NCBI RefSeq assembly: GCF_000372725.1
Contig: NW_005198380.1
Span: 43,660 to 65,054 of the forward strand
Length of the DNA: 21,395 bases
Direction: 5' to 3'
Origin: Emiliania huxleyi CCMP1516
Lineage: Eukaryota; Haptophyta; Isochrysidales; Noelaerhabdaceae
Part shown: one piece after another, positions 1 through 7,080 of the stretch
How the letters are laid out: the number at the start of each line of letters is the position of its first letter
Numbering within the stretch: position 1 is the stretch's first letter
Program-made: the position numbers and the translations under genes
Notes under the pieces: generated by a model
Database searches by the model: none
What the model saw: the letters and a program-made list of their open reading frames with translations, nothing else
Told to the model about the DNA's origin: nothing

Positions 1-2381
1 CGGGGACACGGGGCGGGTCGAGGGCGAGACAGAAGCTCCTCCAGCCGCGTCGACGCGACGAGCTGCTCAATCAGCGGCAGCATCGCCCAGCCCACAGGGT
101 GAGGGCCAAAGTCGGACGACAGAAACCCGAGCCGCAAAATGCCGCCGCCGCCGCCGCCGCCATGGCCGCCGCCGCCTCCGCCGCCGCCCCACCGCAGCGG
201 CGGCACGAGCGGGGCCGCCTCCGCCGCCTCGACGTCGCGGCGGGCTCGGCTGAGCGCGACTCGGCGACGCGTCTTGTCCGAGACGGGCCAGACGAGCGTG
301 TGGAAGGGAGCGAGGCCGGCGTGCAGCCGCTCGGTCGGCCCGGCCCCGAGCCTGCCGCGCGAGTGCCACTCGTCGAGGTGCCGCTCCAGCTCTCTCAGCC
401 GCGCCTGCTCGCAGAACGAGGCTCACACAGGGCGCCGAAGAAGTGCCGCTCCAGCTCGCGCAGCCGCGCCTCGCGGCCGCGCCAGTGTAATCTCGGGTAA
501 TCTCGGGTAATCTCGGGTAATCTCGGGTAATCTCCACCTCGCGGCCGCGCCAATCGCAGAGGAACTGCTGCCCGTCGAGCAAGTCGTACAGCGCCTGAGG
601 GGCACGGGCGACGAGGCGTGTCGGCGGGGCGACCCTCCAACCGCAACGGCGCGGCGGCGGCGGCGCGGCGACACGCCGGCCAGAACTGCGGGTTGATGTC
701 GAGCGCGGTGGCGAAGGAGGCGACGGCGTCGCGCGGCCTTCCGAGCTCGGTGAGGGCTGCGCCGAGGTTCTTGTGCGCCTCGCAGAGGTGCGGCTTGAGG
801 CGGATGGCGGCCGAGTACGACGCGGCGGCCTGCCGAGACAGAGAGCATGCCATCCCCCTGACTGCTCCGCAGGGGGAGCGGCGGGTGGCGCGTGTGTGTG
901 CGGTGGCCTCGGCGTGCCGCCCGAGTCCCTTGAGGGCGGTGCCGAGGTTGGAGTGGGCCTGCAGGAAGGGGCCCGGGAAAGGTCGGGGATATATAGGGGG
1001 CGAGGGACGGACGGCGCCGGAGGTCGCAAGCGATCCTCGGCGAGCTGCGGCGCGAGGCGGACGGCCTCGGCATAGTGGCGGTGCGCCTGGGGCGTGAAAG
1101 GCGTCTCTTCACACCTGCAGCTGTGAACAAGCGGCCTCGGCACAGTGGTGGTGCGCCTGGGGCGTGAAAGGCGTCTCTTCACACCTGCAGCTGTGAACAA
1201 GCGGCCTCGGCACAGTGGTGGTGCGCCTGGGGGCGGGGGCGGCGGCGGAGAGGCGTCGGAAGGCGCGGCGCTAGGCTCGCAGCGTCGGCCTCGGCGGTGG
1301 CGGCGCCTCGGCCTCGCGGCCCGGCAAGTCGGAGAGGACGTTGCCGAGGTCGTTGTGCGCATAGGCAAAGGACGGGTCCAGGGCGAGCGCCGCAGCGTGC
1401 GCCGCCGCCGCCTCCTGCCGTCGGCCTCGGAGGTAGTGCGCCTTGCCGAGCGAGTGGTGCAGCCGCGCCTGGGGTCGGGGTCGGGGTCAGGGTCGGGGTC
1501 AGAGTCGGGGTCGGGGCTAGGGCAGAGCCTTGCCCACGGAGCGGCGCAAGCTTCGCCTCCTCCGGCCGCTGCCGCAGCGCCGCACTCAGCGCCTCTGCCG
1601 CGCCGTCCGCGTCGCCGAGGTCGAGCAGCGCGCCTTCGAGGTGTGGCCGAGATTACCCGAGATTACCCGAGATTACCCGAGATTACCCGAGGTTACCCGA
1701 GCTCGAGCAGCGTGCCTCCGAGGTGTAGCCGAGACGTGGCCGAGACGTTTGCGGGGTGGGAGATGTGGCTGAGATGGAGACGCAGCCGTCGCCGAGTCGG
1801 GGCAGCGCGCCTCCGAGCGCCTCCTGCGCGAGCGAGAAGGCGGAGTCGGCCCTCAGCGCTGCGCGGAAGCCGTCTGCCGCCTCGGCCGGTCTGCGCAGCG
1901 AGAGCAGTGCCTGGCCGCGGTTGTAGTGCGCTGCGGCGACCGACGGGTTGAGCCGCAAGCCCTCTCCGTACGCCTCGACCGACTCCTCGAGGCGACCGAG
2001 CTCGCGCAGCACGACGCCGAGCAGGATGTGCGCGCCGGCGAGCAGCGGGTCGATCGCCAGCACGGCGCGGTAGCTGGCCTCCGCCTCGGCAAGCAGGCCG
2101 GCGTCGCGCTGCAGCTTGCCGAGCTGAAAGTGCGCCTCCTTGGCCTCAGCAGGAGGGAGGCTGGCGGCGAGCGAGCGGCCGAACGACGAGCGCGCCGCCG
2201 CGTCGTGCCCAAAGCGCTGCTCGCTGCGCGCACGGTGGAACCAGGTGCGCCCGCCCGCGCCGGGCAGCCCGGTCGCCTCGCGGTGGCAGGCGAGAGCGGC
2301 GTCAGCGTCGCCAGCCTCGGTCAGCTCCCAGCCGCGTCGCGATAAGTCGCCAGGCACGGAGGAGCGTCGGTCACACGGCAT
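1..2381 (-). CDS. TPR-containing O-GlcNAc transferase (GT41, OGT/SPINDLY-like), 3' end cut by window
   Basis: Likely a nucleocytoplasmic enzyme that transfers GlcNAc (or fucose, as SPINDLY does) to Ser/Thr. I model eight exons: 2381-1811, 1633-1557, 1468-1307, 1086-1036, 958-908, 829-677, 594-538 and 404-1. Phases agree throughout and give 508 residues before the window edge. Residues 1-190 hold TPRs (EAHFQLGKLQRDAGLLAEAE, then AHILLGVVLRELGRLEESVE), and TPRs continue through exons 2-6. The 51-bp exons 4 and 5 together encode exactly one 34-residue repeat. Exon 7 (LYDLLDGQQFLCDW) matches the OGT linker after the last TPR. Exon 8 has the start of the catalytic domain, LRLGFLSSDFGPHP, which corresponds to the LRIGYVSSDFGNHP region of OGT. 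A Gly-rich tract with one His sits just before it. Donors are mainly AG/GC. The start is the first ATG of a TPR-coding frame. The family call is firm; the sugar donor is not determined. Confidence 0.88.
405..553 (-). repeat. Intron 7 with 10-bp array and duplicated flanking exon ends
   Basis: The GT-AG intron 537-405 contains about five copies of the 10-bp unit GTAATCTCGG (plus strand, 487-534). The end of exon 7 (CCTCGCGGCCGCGCCA, 538-553) recurs at 469-484. The start of exon 8 (379-404) recurs at 442-468. The two internal copies abut, so the intron holds a copy of the spliced exon 7-exon 8 junction. Confidence 0.9.
1063..1235 (-). repeat. 70-bp tandem repeat carrying repeated 3' splice sites (intron 3/exon 4)
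   Basis: A unit of about 70 bp starts at 1063, 1133 and 1203 (the third copy is partial). In gene sense each unit has a pyrimidine-rich stretch, CCCCAG, then GCGCACCRCCACTRTGCCGAG, which is the start of exon 4. Only the copy ending at 1086 leads into the long TPR-coding exon. The other two lie in intron 3 (1306-1087). Confidence 0.9.
1469..1520. repeat. GGGGTC-type microsatellite in intron 2
   Basis: Imperfect GGGGTC/GGGTCA repeats fill most of the 88-bp intron 2 (1556-1469). In gene sense they form the pyrimidine-rich tract ending in CCCCAG, just before exon 3 (GCGCGGCTGCACC). Confidence 0.8.
1620..1817 (-). repeat. Intron 1 with 10-bp array and three copies of the splice boundary
   Basis: The intron 1810-1634 holds five copies of GATTACCCGA (1651-1700). 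The boundary sequence, in gene sense CTCGRAG followed by GCRCGCTGC, occurs three times: at the donor (about 1804-1817), mid-intron (about 1704-1725) and at the acceptor (about 1625-1642). Splicing from the first AG/GC to the last gives a continuous TPR (EALGGALLDLGDADGAAEAL). Confidence 0.85.
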
Positions 2382-2507
2382 GTCAATCCTGCGGCCGTCG
2401 ACCTGAGATGTCCCTCACCCTCATCAAAGAGATATATTTGCCACTTTCCGCACAAACATGGCACCCGACCAGCTGAAGCTCTAGACTCGTCGACCGAGCT
2501 CTGGACG
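2382..2507. promoter_or_regulatory. Short divergent intergenic region (candidate bidirectional promoter)
   Basis: There are 126 bp between the ATG of the O-GlcNAc transferase gene (minus) and the ATG at 2508 (plus). It contains an AT-rich TATA-like stretch, GAGATATATTTGCC, near 2430. Promoter function is inferred from position and composition only. Confidence 0.35.
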
Positions 2508-2864
2508 ATGCCGACCTCAAACCACCAGCGCCAGCAACGACGTGCCGCGGCTCGCCGCGCCGCTGTTGCGACCGACGACGTGCCCGACGCCGTCCCGCGG
2601 CCGAAAGGAAGAGGCCCGCGCAACCACTTCTGGGACCCGCGGCCGCCGGGTGTGCGGCGGCACAACGAGTCGAACGAACCGAACCAGCGCAGAGCGGCGC
2701 GTCTCGCGAGCGCCCGCGGCCGCCACGCCGACGCCGTCCGCGGCCGACGGTGGTCGCGAATCAACGCGGCGCGGTGCAACGAGGCCAAGTCCTTCCAGGC
2801 TCCCGCCAGCAGCGCCTCGTGGCGTGGGCTGCACGGCCCTTCGAGACGGCCCGGGGGGCGGTGA
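2508..2864 (+). CDS. Hypothetical basic protein, 118 aa
   Basis: The frame starts at ATG 2508 and stops at TGA 2862-2864. The product is very rich in Arg, with a mid-region KGRGPRNHFWDPRPPG followed by RRHNESNEPNQRRAARLA. Codon use is mixed but shows a fair share of C or G at third positions. I recognise no domain. The Arg-rich composition would suit a nucleic-acid-binding protein, but GC-rich DNA also gives Arg-rich spurious frames, so this is weak. It diverges from the O-GlcNAc transferase gene across 126 bp. An antisense frame also stays open here; I prefer this strand because it has a normal ATG and better codon use. It could also be the first exon of a longer gene. Confidence 0.35.
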   Translation: MPTSNHQRQQRRAAARRAAVATDDVPDAVPRPKGRGPRNHFWDPRPPGVRRHNESNEPNQRRAARLASARGRHADAVRGRRWSRINAARCNEAKSFQAPASSASWRGLHGPSRRPGGR

Positions 2865-3344
2865 GAGACCTCTCCCGCCGGCATGGCGCACTATATCACC
2901 CGTAGAGGCCTCTCTATAGTCGCCTTTTGGCACCTCCTCTATCCACGCCGCCGATTAGACCTCGCCGCATCGCATCGCCCCCTTCCCTGCCCCGTCGCCC
3001 TCCTGAGCTCTCCCTCCTTCGCTCCAGCCATGCACAGGACGGCTGGACCATTGGCCCGCGTGCCAGGCGTCCGGGACGGCCGGGTATCGGCTCCGTACTT
3101 TGAGCCCTCTTGGGCCACCCTCGCGTCCACCGGCCGGCAGAGCACCGCTTGGGCGACTCAGACGGCCCGCCCGACCAGCGCGTTCGATCGTGCCGCCCCC
3201 ACAGCGTCAGTGGCGTGCGTGGGGTGGCAGGCGGCGTCAGCGCAGCCCCTCGTGGGGGTGCCCACCGCTCTCCTCTCACCGCTCCCCCCCGCCCGTGGCA
3301 CCCCACACACTCGTCCCTCCTCAGGGGCGCAAGGCGGCACGGCA
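2865..3344. other. No supported gene
   Basis: Long frames exist on both strands (for example from ATG 3030, plus), but they look like products of GC-rich sequence and none shows a recognisable motif. The stretch could hold upstream exons of the interrupted coding frame that ends at the transposon at 3508. Confidence 0.5.
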
Positions 3345-3507
3345 CGTTCAGCGCTTGCCTCGGCCCACCTCGCCTTCACGCCCGCCACCGCGACCAAGGA
3401 GGTGGCCTCGGCGGCCCAGATGAAGCTCGTGCGGCTCGTTTGGGAGCCGCATGCCGTCCCTCTCTCGCCGGCGCTGCTCACCACGCCCAAGCCTACGCCG
3501 AGGAACC
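3345..3507 (+). pseudogene. Coding fragment upstream of transposon insertion (unknown protein)
   Basis: One frame has strong coding character, reading ATKEVASAAQMKLVRLVWEP with C/G-ending codons. Just before the transposon the coding-like frame shifts by one to HHAQAYAEEP, so there is either a small frameshift or an unresolved splice. The frame AQAYAEE runs to the target site at 3500-3507 and continues on the far side of the element at 4394. I do not recognise the protein. Either the gene is broken by the element or the element is spliced out as an intron. Confidence 0.4.
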
Positions 3508-3521
3508 AATGGTTGGGTAGT
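3500..3521 (+). repeat. Target-site duplication plus left terminal inverted repeat
   Basis: GAGGAACC (3500-3507) is followed by AATGGTTGGGTAGT (3508-3521). The same 8-mer recurs at 4386-4393, directly after the inverse of this terminus. The two termini differ at one of 14 positions. Confidence 0.85.
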
Positions 3522-4385
3522 GGGGCTAGAGGGTCGCTCTACACTTAGCCTCTGCAGCGAGCGAGCGCTCAACTTAGCCCCCGCACGGAGCCGGGCTCAG
3601 ACTTAGACGCTGGAAGGCCGGGGGCCATGAACTTAGACGACACGAGGCCAACTCCGGGTAAAACCCGGGTATACCTGCAAAAGTCCAGGTTTACCCGAAA
3701 AATACCTGGACGCGGTCCCGACTAGCGTATGCCGCGCACGACGCCATATCGCCGTCTCCCAGGGCCAGTGCGCTACTTGCGGCGCGCAACGCCTGCTCAA
3801 GTACGCGCACCGTACCATGTGCTGCCGCTATGCGTGCCTTAAGGCGGCTGCGGCGAAGCGGCGGGCGCGGCATGCCGATGGCAGTGCGGACGATGCGGTT
3901 GCGATGTGTTCTGCTTCAAGATCGTGGCGGTGCTTGGCATGCACTTCTGCGATCCCAATCAGCTCATCGCAACGAAGCAGCGCAACAAGCTGGCTGCTGC
4001 CAACAAGGCCCTATGCTACCTCACGCGCGGATCGTTCAAAGAGGACCAGCATACACAGGCTTCTCTGACATGCGTTTGTTTGAGCTTGAGGCTATTTGTG
4101 AGAACTATTTGGCTAGATGTCGCCGAAGTGCGCTCAAGAAGCAGCAACGAGAATCGGAAGAGGAGGATGCTGAGGCGGCGATTGCTGAGCATGAGGAGGA
4201 TCGATCGCCCGCCGCGCAGGCGAAGAAAATTTGGGCGCGAGCGCCGTATATCGCGTGCCATGGCCGACTTAGCCGGTGTAAGAGGCTCCCGCTGATCTTA
4301 GACCGCGTAAGCACTCCAGCGTGGCTAGCCACACTTAGACCCGTTAAGCCGCGAGGCTCAGAACTTAGACTACTACCCAACCAGT
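3508..4385 (+). mobile_element. 878-bp TIR DNA transposon, copy A (probably non-autonomous)
   Basis: The 14-bp termini AATGGTTGGGTAGT and ACTACCCAACCAGT are inverted repeats with one mismatch. They are flanked by an exact 8-bp duplication, GAGGAACC. Near each end lie four copies of CTTAG[AC]C, all in the same orientation (3544, 3573, 3602, 3632; 4268, 4297, 4334, 4364). A conserved hairpin (GTCCAGGT, 3683-3690; ACCTGGAC, 3704-3711) lies inside. An 8-bp duplication is typical of hAT-type and some other cut-and-paste elements; the terminal sequence alone does not settle the family. No transposase is visible, so it probably depends on a partner in trans. A second, inverted copy lies at 17797-18547. 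Confidence 0.85.
3726..4260 (+). pseudogene. Degenerate cysteine-rich ORF inside transposon copy A
   Basis: Three coding-like stretches lie in different frames. The first reads QCATCGAQRLLKYAHRTMCC, followed by RYACLKAAAAKRRARHA. The second reads CRWQCGRCGCDVFCFKIVAV, followed by HFCDPNQLIATKQRNKLAAA. The third reads MRLFELEAICENYLARCRR, followed by a Glu/Lys-rich helix. Together they suggest a small protein with paired CxxC zinc ligands and a charged C-terminal helix, now frame-disrupted or containing introns. Copy B (minus strand) preserves the same blocks with small indels. I do not recognise the family. It does not resemble a transposase that I can name. Confidence 0.5.
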
Positions 4386-4393
4386 GAGGAACC
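4372..4393 (+). repeat. Right terminal inverted repeat plus target-site duplication
   Basis: ACTACCCAACCAGT (4372-4385) is the inverse of the left end and is followed at once by GAGGAACC (4386-4393), identical to 3500-3507. Confidence 0.85.
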
Positions 4394-4556
4394 CGTCGCG
4401 CCCGTCGCTCACGAGCTGGTGGCTCGCATCGACCGAGCCGTCCAGCTTTCTCACGCCCTGCCCACGATCAAATTCGAGACGACCAACATCCGACCACAAA
4501 AAAAGGCCCGCGCGTGCTGCGCGGGCCGGCGAGCGACTAGCGAGCCAACCTGCTAG
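4394..4556 (+). pseudogene. Coding fragment downstream of transposon insertion (same unknown protein)
   Basis: If the element and one target copy are ignored, the frame AQAYAEE continues in phase as PVAPVAHELVARIDRAVQLS, then HALPTIKFETTNIRP, up to TAG at 4554-4556. Codons end mostly in C or G and the sequence is plausible protein (amphipathic helix). After TTNIRP the frame runs into an A7 tract and a GC hairpin, so the true exon end is probably near 4490. No family recognised. The continuity across the insertion site is the main evidence that the element landed in a coding exon. Confidence 0.5.
4498..4527 (-). terminator. Intrinsic-terminator-like hairpin with T7 tract (minus strand)
   Basis: GGCCCGCGC at 4505-4513 pairs with GCGCGGGCC at 4519-4527 around a 5-base loop. 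Seven A residues at 4498-4504 precede it on the plus strand. Read on the minus strand this is a GC stem followed by T7, the shape of a Rho-independent terminator or a Pol III stop. No minus-strand gene is evident upstream of it, so function is uncertain. Confidence 0.35.
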
Positions 4557-4571
4557 TAGGTAGGTAGGTAG
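4553..4571. repeat. (GTAG)n microsatellite
   Basis: About four tandem copies of TAGG/GTAG follow the GC hairpin. Confidence 0.8.
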
Positions 4572-5609
4572 AAAGGTGAAGAACAGCCAGGCTCGGACTG
4601 GACACCAACGCGGGCCTACCGAACCACCCACCGCCCGCCCATGCGCCATGGAATTCGCGCCATGCCGACCTCCGCCCTCCCGCCGCCCTCCCCCCTTCCC
4701 GCCCACCGCCTTCGCCATCCCCCATCTGTGCATTCCACTCCGTTCGCTCCCTCCCGCTTGGCGCCCATCCCGCCCTCCGCCCTCGCCCTCCGCCCCTGCC
4801 CTGGCTGGCCTGGGTGGCACCTCCTCATTATCACGCGCCAAGTGGGAGGGGGTGGACGGGGCCCTGAGCCGACCTAGCCCTAAACGGAATGGGGCGCCCA
4901 ACACGTGCCGGATTAGTTTACCGTGCCCCTTGCACGCCGGGCACGGCCTTTCGGTTCGTGAAGGGTCGGTGCGAGTCGTGCTACCAGTCCTCGGCCTTGG
5001 AGCTTGGTGAGCAGTCACATCCGTGCTCCCCGCCATCTCCATCGCCTGGTCTGCGAATGCTTATCAGCCACGAAAGGAGAGCGTGGCCGAGGACGCATAG
5101 ACTCGATCGCAAGATCCCAGAAAGGCACCTCCGCCTCTGGACAGGGTGGCCCGCCACAAGGACCCCAGGAATTGCGACTCGCCGCTTTCCTCCCGCTGTG
5201 ATTCTGTGTGAGCTCTGACCTCTGTGTCTTGTTTGCCAACAGTACACCTAAAACGCGGTATGGGTGGACGCTAGACAGATGATGACGACACGCACGAGCG
5301 ACACACAGACACAAACAGGCTCACAAGACACACAGCCAGCTGGCTGCCACACACCCTGAGTTGGCGTACATACACATAACTCAAGGCCACATCCTCCCTG
5401 TCGCCCCCCCCAGCACTCCAAGGTGCCAAGAGAACAAACAAGGGCACAACAAACAACAGACGACAAGAAGTAACGAGAGCACTCCACCGCCATACCGTTT
5501 TTATGGCGCGCAGCTTCAAGGCGCAACTTCCCCAATGGTGTGGTGAACGCGAACCCTGCGCGCGCGAGTGTTGAACTTGTGGTCCGCTCTTCACAAGGAC
5601 TCCTCCCAC
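4572..5609. other. No supported gene; probable intergenic and 5' region of the Nudix-MoaE gene
   Basis: 4640-4860 is a pyrimidine-rich CCCGCCCTCC-type low-complexity stretch. 5270-5470 is rich in CACACAGAC and AACAAACAA motifs. Open frames here lack coding codon bias. A minus-strand CPACKGHGK near 4930 looks like one DnaJ-type zinc motif, but it stands alone. Confidence 0.5.
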
Positions 5610-6590
5610 ATGCCGCCAAAGGTCGGCGTCGGCATCGGCGTGCTCGTCATCGACGGCGGGCGTCTGCTCCTCGGGCTCCGCCGCGGCTCGCACGGCTCCG
5701 GCACCTGGGCGCTGCCGGGCGGCTGGCTTGAGGAGGGCGAGGCCTTTGAGGCGTGCGCGCTGCGCGAGCTGGAGGAGGAGACCGGGCTCGGCGCGGCCCA
5801 GGTGTTCGCGTCCGGCGCGGCGGTGATCCCGGTCGTCTCCAACAACGTCATCGACGGCAAGGTGCACTCGGTGACGGTGTTTGTGCGAGTGCCGCTCGGC
5901 GCGGCGCCCGACAGCGCCGGCGGGGCCGCCGCCGAGCCTCGGGTGATGGAGCCCGACAAGTGCGTGGAGTGGCGGTGGTGCGACCTGGCGCAGCCCCTCC
6001 CGGCGCCGCTCTTCCCGCCGCTCGCCTTCCTCGCCGACTCCGCCTACTGGAGAGACACCGTTCTGCCGACGGCGCTGCCCGCGGGTCGGGTGGCCTCGAC
6101 GACCCCTGGCGCGGCGCCCTCCGGCGTCGGCGGCGCCTCGACCGACGACCCGCGCGACACGGTGCTGCTCACGCCGCTGCCCCTCCCGTGCGGCTCCCTC
6201 GTCCCGCGCGTCGTCTGCCCGACCGCCGGCGCCGTCGCGACCTTCACTGGCACTACGCGAGAGACGTTCGAGGGGAGGGCGGTGGTGAGGCTCGAGTACG
6301 AGGCGTACGAGGCGATGGCGCGCAAGGAGATGCTCGCCCTCTGCGCCGCGGTGCGCGCGCGCTGGCCCGTCCGCCACATCGCGATCGCCCACCGCACCGG
6401 CACCGTCCCCGTCACCGAGGCGTCGGTCGAGATTGCAATCTCGTCGGCGCATCGCGCGGAGGCGCTGGCGGCGTGCGCCTTCGCCATCGACGAGCTCAAG
6501 GCGCAGGTGCCCATCTGGAAGAAGGAGGTGTACGAGGACGAGCAGGCCGTCTGGAAGGCCAACCGAGAGGCGGCGCACGTTCCCTCGTGA
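5610..6590 (+). CDS. Nudix hydrolase-MoaE (molybdopterin synthase large subunit) fusion, 326 aa
   Basis: Two complete domains share one uninterrupted frame. Residues 1 to about 150 are a Nudix hydrolase ([20 protein letters not shown]) with a full Nudix box, [18 protein letters not shown] followed by EEETGLG. Residues about 190-320 are MoaE/MOCS2[46 protein letters not shown], and VPIWKKE with the conserved lysines of the active site. MoaE works with MoaD to insert dithiolene sulphur into precursor Z, giving molybdopterin. The Nudix part should cleave a nucleoside diphosphate derivative; its substrate cannot be told from sequence, though the box resembles MutT/ADP-ribose types. The start is ATG 5610, just before the first Nudix strand; a frame from GTG 5568 adds nothing conserved. 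The linker (about 150-185) is low in complexity. No target peptide is clear, so a cytosolic location is likely, as for MOCS2B. Confidence 0.9.
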   Translation: MPPKVGVGIGVLVIDGGRLLLGLRRGSHGSGTWALPGGWLEEGEAFEACALRELEEETGLGAAQVFASGAAVIPVVSNNVIDGKVHSVTVFVRVPLGAAPDSAGGAAAEPRVMEPDKCVEWRWCDLAQPLPAPLFPPLAFLADSAYWRDTVLPTALPAGRVASTTPGAAPSGVGGASTDDPRDTVLLTPLPLPCGSLVPRVVCPTAGAVATFTGTTRETFEGRAVVRLEYEAYEAMARKEMLALCAAVRARWPVRHIAIAHRTGTVPVTEASVEIAISSAHRAEALAACAFAIDELKAQVPIWKKEVYEDEQAVWKANREAAHVPS

Positions 6591-6873
6591 GTGTGTGACA
6601 CACAATCGATTCACACGAGTCAAAAGTGTGGTACGTAGTAATAGTACACTGTTGTCATGTGCAACAAAGGGGACCGCCTTTGAGTGAGTAGAGGCAGTTC
6701 GTGCACGCGTCGAATAATTAGCTACCTAAGTCCTATCCGAGCCGCCGCTCGGGTTGTGACGAGGGGTGAGGGGACACGGATTGAAGATCCCTCACACCAA
6801 GATCGTGCAGGGCGGGGATACATGTCCCTAAATCCCATCTCGTCTCAGAGTTTGACCGTTTTTATTTATTTAT
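6591..6873. other. Intergenic, 3' region of Nudix-MoaE gene
   Basis: No gene seen. The base composition drops relative to the coding region. At 6862-6880 the minus strand reads TAAATAAATAAATAAAAA, which could supply polyadenylation signals for a minus-strand gene ending at 6874. Confidence 0.4.
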
Positions 6874-7080
6874 TTACCGAGCCGCCGCGCGGCGCGCGTC
6901 ACCAGGCGCGAGAGCCGAGACCGAGAGATCGTCCGCGGTCGTCTGCGTCTGCCGGCAACTGCCGCATGCGATGGGCATGCCGCGGTCGCGCCGCGCACAC
7001 CACGCGCACACGGCCTCGCGTACGCGAAGAGGGACGTGGGACGACGCGACGACGGTCGACGGCGGGCACCGACACGGCAA
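6874..7080 (-). CDS. Possible terminal exon with CxxC...CxxC motif
   Basis: The minus-strand frame reads REAVCAWCARRDRGMPIACG and then SCRQTQTTADDLSVSALAPG, ending at TAA immediately followed by repeated AATAAA. The paired cysteines (CAWC, then CGSC) could bind one zinc. A stop codon merged into polyadenylation-like hexamers supports a real 3' end. No upstream exon or start was found. The frame has no ATG at its upstream end. It could also be chance in GC-rich DNA. Confidence 0.3.
   Translation of the reverse strand: MPCRCPPSTVVASSHVPLRVREAVCAWCARRDRGMPIACGSCRQTQTTADDLSVSALAPGDARRAAAR

Noticed and set aside
487..534. CRISPR-like or telomeric repeat array
   Set aside because: The unit is only 10 bp without spacers, and the motif is not a known telomere repeat; it lies within an intron.
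990..1000. TATA box GATATATAGG
   Set aside because: It lies inside intron 4 of the O-GlcNAc transferase gene, with no gene start nearby.
67..1368. Long minus-strand frame of 433 codons across the O-GlcNAc transferase locus
   Set aside because: It runs through exons and introns in several true frames; the product is Pro/Arg/Ser-rich filler. The spliced model explains the coding signal better.
4880..5000. Minus-strand CPACKGHGKL, like one DnaJ-type CxxCxGxG zinc motif
   Set aside because: Only a single copy and no flanking J-domain or further Cys pairs; codon bias is weak.
5753..6598. Second plus-strand frame and a minus frame within the Nudix-MoaE gene
   Set aside because: Arg/Gly/Ala-rich shadow frames typical of high-GC coding DNA.
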